The notes under the pieces: model-generated
What the model saw: the letters and a program-made list of their open reading frames with translations, nothing else
Told to the model about the DNA's origin: nothing
The model's database searches: none
Source: Bacilliculturomica massiliensis
GTDB taxonomy: Bacteria; Bacillota; Clostridia; Peptostreptococcales; Anaerovoracaceae
Assembly: GCF_900605495.1 (NCBI RefSeq)
Contig: NZ_LR027598.1
Span: forward strand, 1-64,000
DNA: 64,000 bases
Direction: 5' to 3'
Program-made: the position numbers and the translations under genes
Shown here: positions 62,671 through 64,000 of the stretch, in pieces
Layout: every line of letters starts with the position of its first letter
Position numbering within the stretch: the first letter of the stretch is position 1

Positions 62671-64000
62671 ATGGAATATGGTTTTCTGAGTATTACACCG
62701 TTAGTTTTGATGATCCTGTTGGCCGTTATCACCAAAAAAGTATTGGAGCCTGCGATCATCAGCACTCTGGCAGCTTTTATCATTTCTGATAAGCTGCAGT
62801 TTTTCGGAGCCTGGGTGGACGGCCTGGAGGCCGAGCTGTCAAACTTCGGATATTATGCTATCGTTTTTGGGGCCATGGGAATCCTGATCCGGCTGCTGAT
62901 GAATTCAAAAAGCGTGATCCGGTTTGCGGAAATGTTAGCAAGATTTATTAAAAGCAAGAAGAGCGCGTTGATGGTGACCTGGTTAGCCGGTATTCTGATC
63001 TTCGCGGACGACTACATCAATTCGCTGGGGGTCGGGACCTCCATGAGAACGCTGACGGACCGGTATAAGGTATCCAGAGAGTTTCTCGCCTACGTGGTCA
63101 ATTCCACCGGCGCAGTGGTCTGTACCCTGATCCCCATGTCCACCTGGGGCGTGTTCATGATCTCTCAATTTGAAAAGTATCCGGTCAGCGGCAGTTCCAT
63201 GAGAGATTATCTGCATTCCATTCCCTTTATGTTCTATTGCTGGGCCGCGCTGCTGATCGTTCCCCTGTTCATCTTTAAGATCATACCTGTTTTCGGTAAG
63301 ATGAAGAACGCCGAGCTTCGGGCTGAAACGACGGGCCGGGTATTCCCGGATGGATGCGGCCCGATGGAAGAAATGGATGAGAAAGATGGGATCAACAGCA
63401 CCGCTTTGGATTTTATCGTTCCCATGCTGCTTTTCGTCATTTTGGGAATCGTATGGGGCAATCTTCCGAGAGCCATTATCGTGGCGATCCTCGCCTGCGG
63501 ACTGCTGTATATCCCGAGAAAGATCATGACCTTTGAAGAATTCATGCAGGGAGTGATCGGAGGGATCCAGGATATGATCCCGGTGATGACGTTATTGGTA
63601 TTTGTGTTTCTCCTGGGGACTGCCAGCAATGATCTGGGCGCGGCAGACTATATTACCAGCATTCTTGGCCCGCTGATGCACCCTTCGATCCTGCCCTTCG
63701 CCACATTCCTTGGGGTATCCCTTCTGGCAATCGGAACGGGAAGCTTCTGGGGTTCCGCTGCGATCGCTCTGCCCATATTTTTAGAGTTGGGAACCATGTC
63801 CTCCGCAAACCCGTACTTCATTTTCGGAGCGGCGGCTTCCGCCATTACACTGGCCTCCCACATCAGCTTCTGGAATGACGCGGTATTGCTCACCTGCACC
63901 GCCACAGAGATCAGAAGCAGCGATTACTTACAGACGTCGATACCGATGATCTCCCTGCCGCTGGCCATCGCCGCCGCCGGCTATCTGGCCCTTGGATTTA
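62671..64000 (+). CDS. NhaC-family transporter, 3' end beyond the window
   Basis: At least 443 residues from the ATG at 62671 (AAGGAGGAGAAAG upstream); the frame is open to the last base. IFADDYINSLGVGTSMRTLT (about 110), LIPMSTWGVFMISQ and IGTGSFWGSAAIALPIF match the NhaC/ArsB-type ion transporter family. As the last visible gene of the ureide operon it is probably the uptake or exchange system for the substrate or for ions coupled to it. Confidence 0.85.
   Translation, partial: MEYGFLSITPLVLMILLAVITKKVLEPAIISTLAAFIISDKLQFFGAWVDGLEAELSNFGYYAIVFGAMGILIRLLMNSKSVIRFAEMLARFIKSKKSALMVTWLAGILIFADDYINSLGVGTSMRTLTDRYKVSREFLAYVVNSTGAVVCTLIPMSTWGVFMISQFEKYPVSGSSMRDYLHSIPFMFYCWAALLIVPLFIFKIIPVFGKMKNAELRAETTGRVFPDGCGPMEEMDEKDGINSTALDFIVPMLLFVILGIVWGNLPRAIIVAILACGLLYIPRKIMTFEEFMQGVIGGIQDMIPVMTLLVFVFLLGTASNDLGAADYITSILGPLMHPSILPFATFLGVSLLAIGTGSFWGSAAIALPIFLELGTMSSANPYFIFGAAASAITLASHISFWNDAVLLTCTATEIRSSDYLQTSIPMISLPLAIAAAGYLALGF

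Noticed and set aside
1-64000. CRISPR array, tRNA, rRNA, insertion sequence or prophage
   Set aside because: No regular direct-repeat array, no cloverleaf or rRNA stretch, and no transposase, integrase or phage structural gene was found by reading.

Overview
The window looks like chromosome from an anaerobic, low-oxygen-lifestyle member of the Clostridia (Firmicutes) with moderately high GC. Pointers are the rplM-rpsI pair with Gram-positive style leaders, strong AGGAGG ribosome sites, intrinsic terminators with long T runs, an M-box magnesium riboswitch before mgtA, an Mrp antiporter operon, a PadR-DUF1700-DUF4097 cassette and several NtrC-type activators for sigma-54. I cannot name a genus. 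No tRNA, rRNA, CRISPR array, transposase or phage gene was seen.

Layout. 1-1537: tail of a MarR-like gene, then rplM-rpsI. 1619-2701: Ldh_2-family dehydrogenase. 3115-9505: two sigma-54 activators followed by a textbook sigma-54 promoter, a zinc deacylase and a YfcC-type transporter. 9530-14424: ABC-class ATPase, a membrane TPR-like protein, gapA and a glyoxalase. 14474-20597: Mrp cation/proton antiporter operon (minus strand) with subunits A and B fused. 20727-25040: GGDEF protein with an altered motif, membrane glycerophosphodiesterase, a thioester-domain protein, and an odd repeat-rich tract carrying a copied piece of the GGDEF gene. 25159-29148: CsoR plus MATE efflux, CGGC protein, secreted stalk-domain protein, GNAT. 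29567-33665: secreted protein, then M-box, small ORF, second terminator and mgtA. 33798-37283: DMT transporter and PucR divergent from a nucleoside phosphorylase. 37300-42000: AT-richer accessory stretch (lipoprotein, glyoxalase, DUF6530, GIY-YIG, ArsR, nitroreductase). 42179-46925: PadR cassette, then glycolipid synthase and flippase-like protein. 46950-54893: second sigma-54 regulon, arranged around one activator gene, with an aldolase, a hydroxyacid dehydrogenase and an SDR on one side and an aminotransferase and NhaC antiporter on the other. 54994-57689: ftsH and marR. 58058-64000: a cyclic-ureide (allantoin/hydantoin-like) catabolic operon with its own AraC regulator and an NhaC-family transporter running off the end.

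How it works together. Much of the window is conditional catabolism and ion handling: three sigma-54 promoters, each a strict GG-N10-GC match, two of them accompanied by long inverted repeats that could bind the adjacent activator; amino- or acyl-amino acid use (7111-9505, 52242-54893), carbonyl/sugar-acid use (46950-49823), nucleoside use (36519) and ureide use (58058-64000), with Mrp and NhaC antiporters exchanging Na+ and H+.

The least explained items are a 91-bp palindromic repeat family that starts at a TATAAT box and lies upstream of three plus-strand genes, with a compensatory change in its stem; the copied GGDEF fragment that abuts the stop codon of the thioester-domain gene; a small ORF between two terminators in the mgtA leader; and terminators physically fused to promoters (260-299 and 49883-49915).
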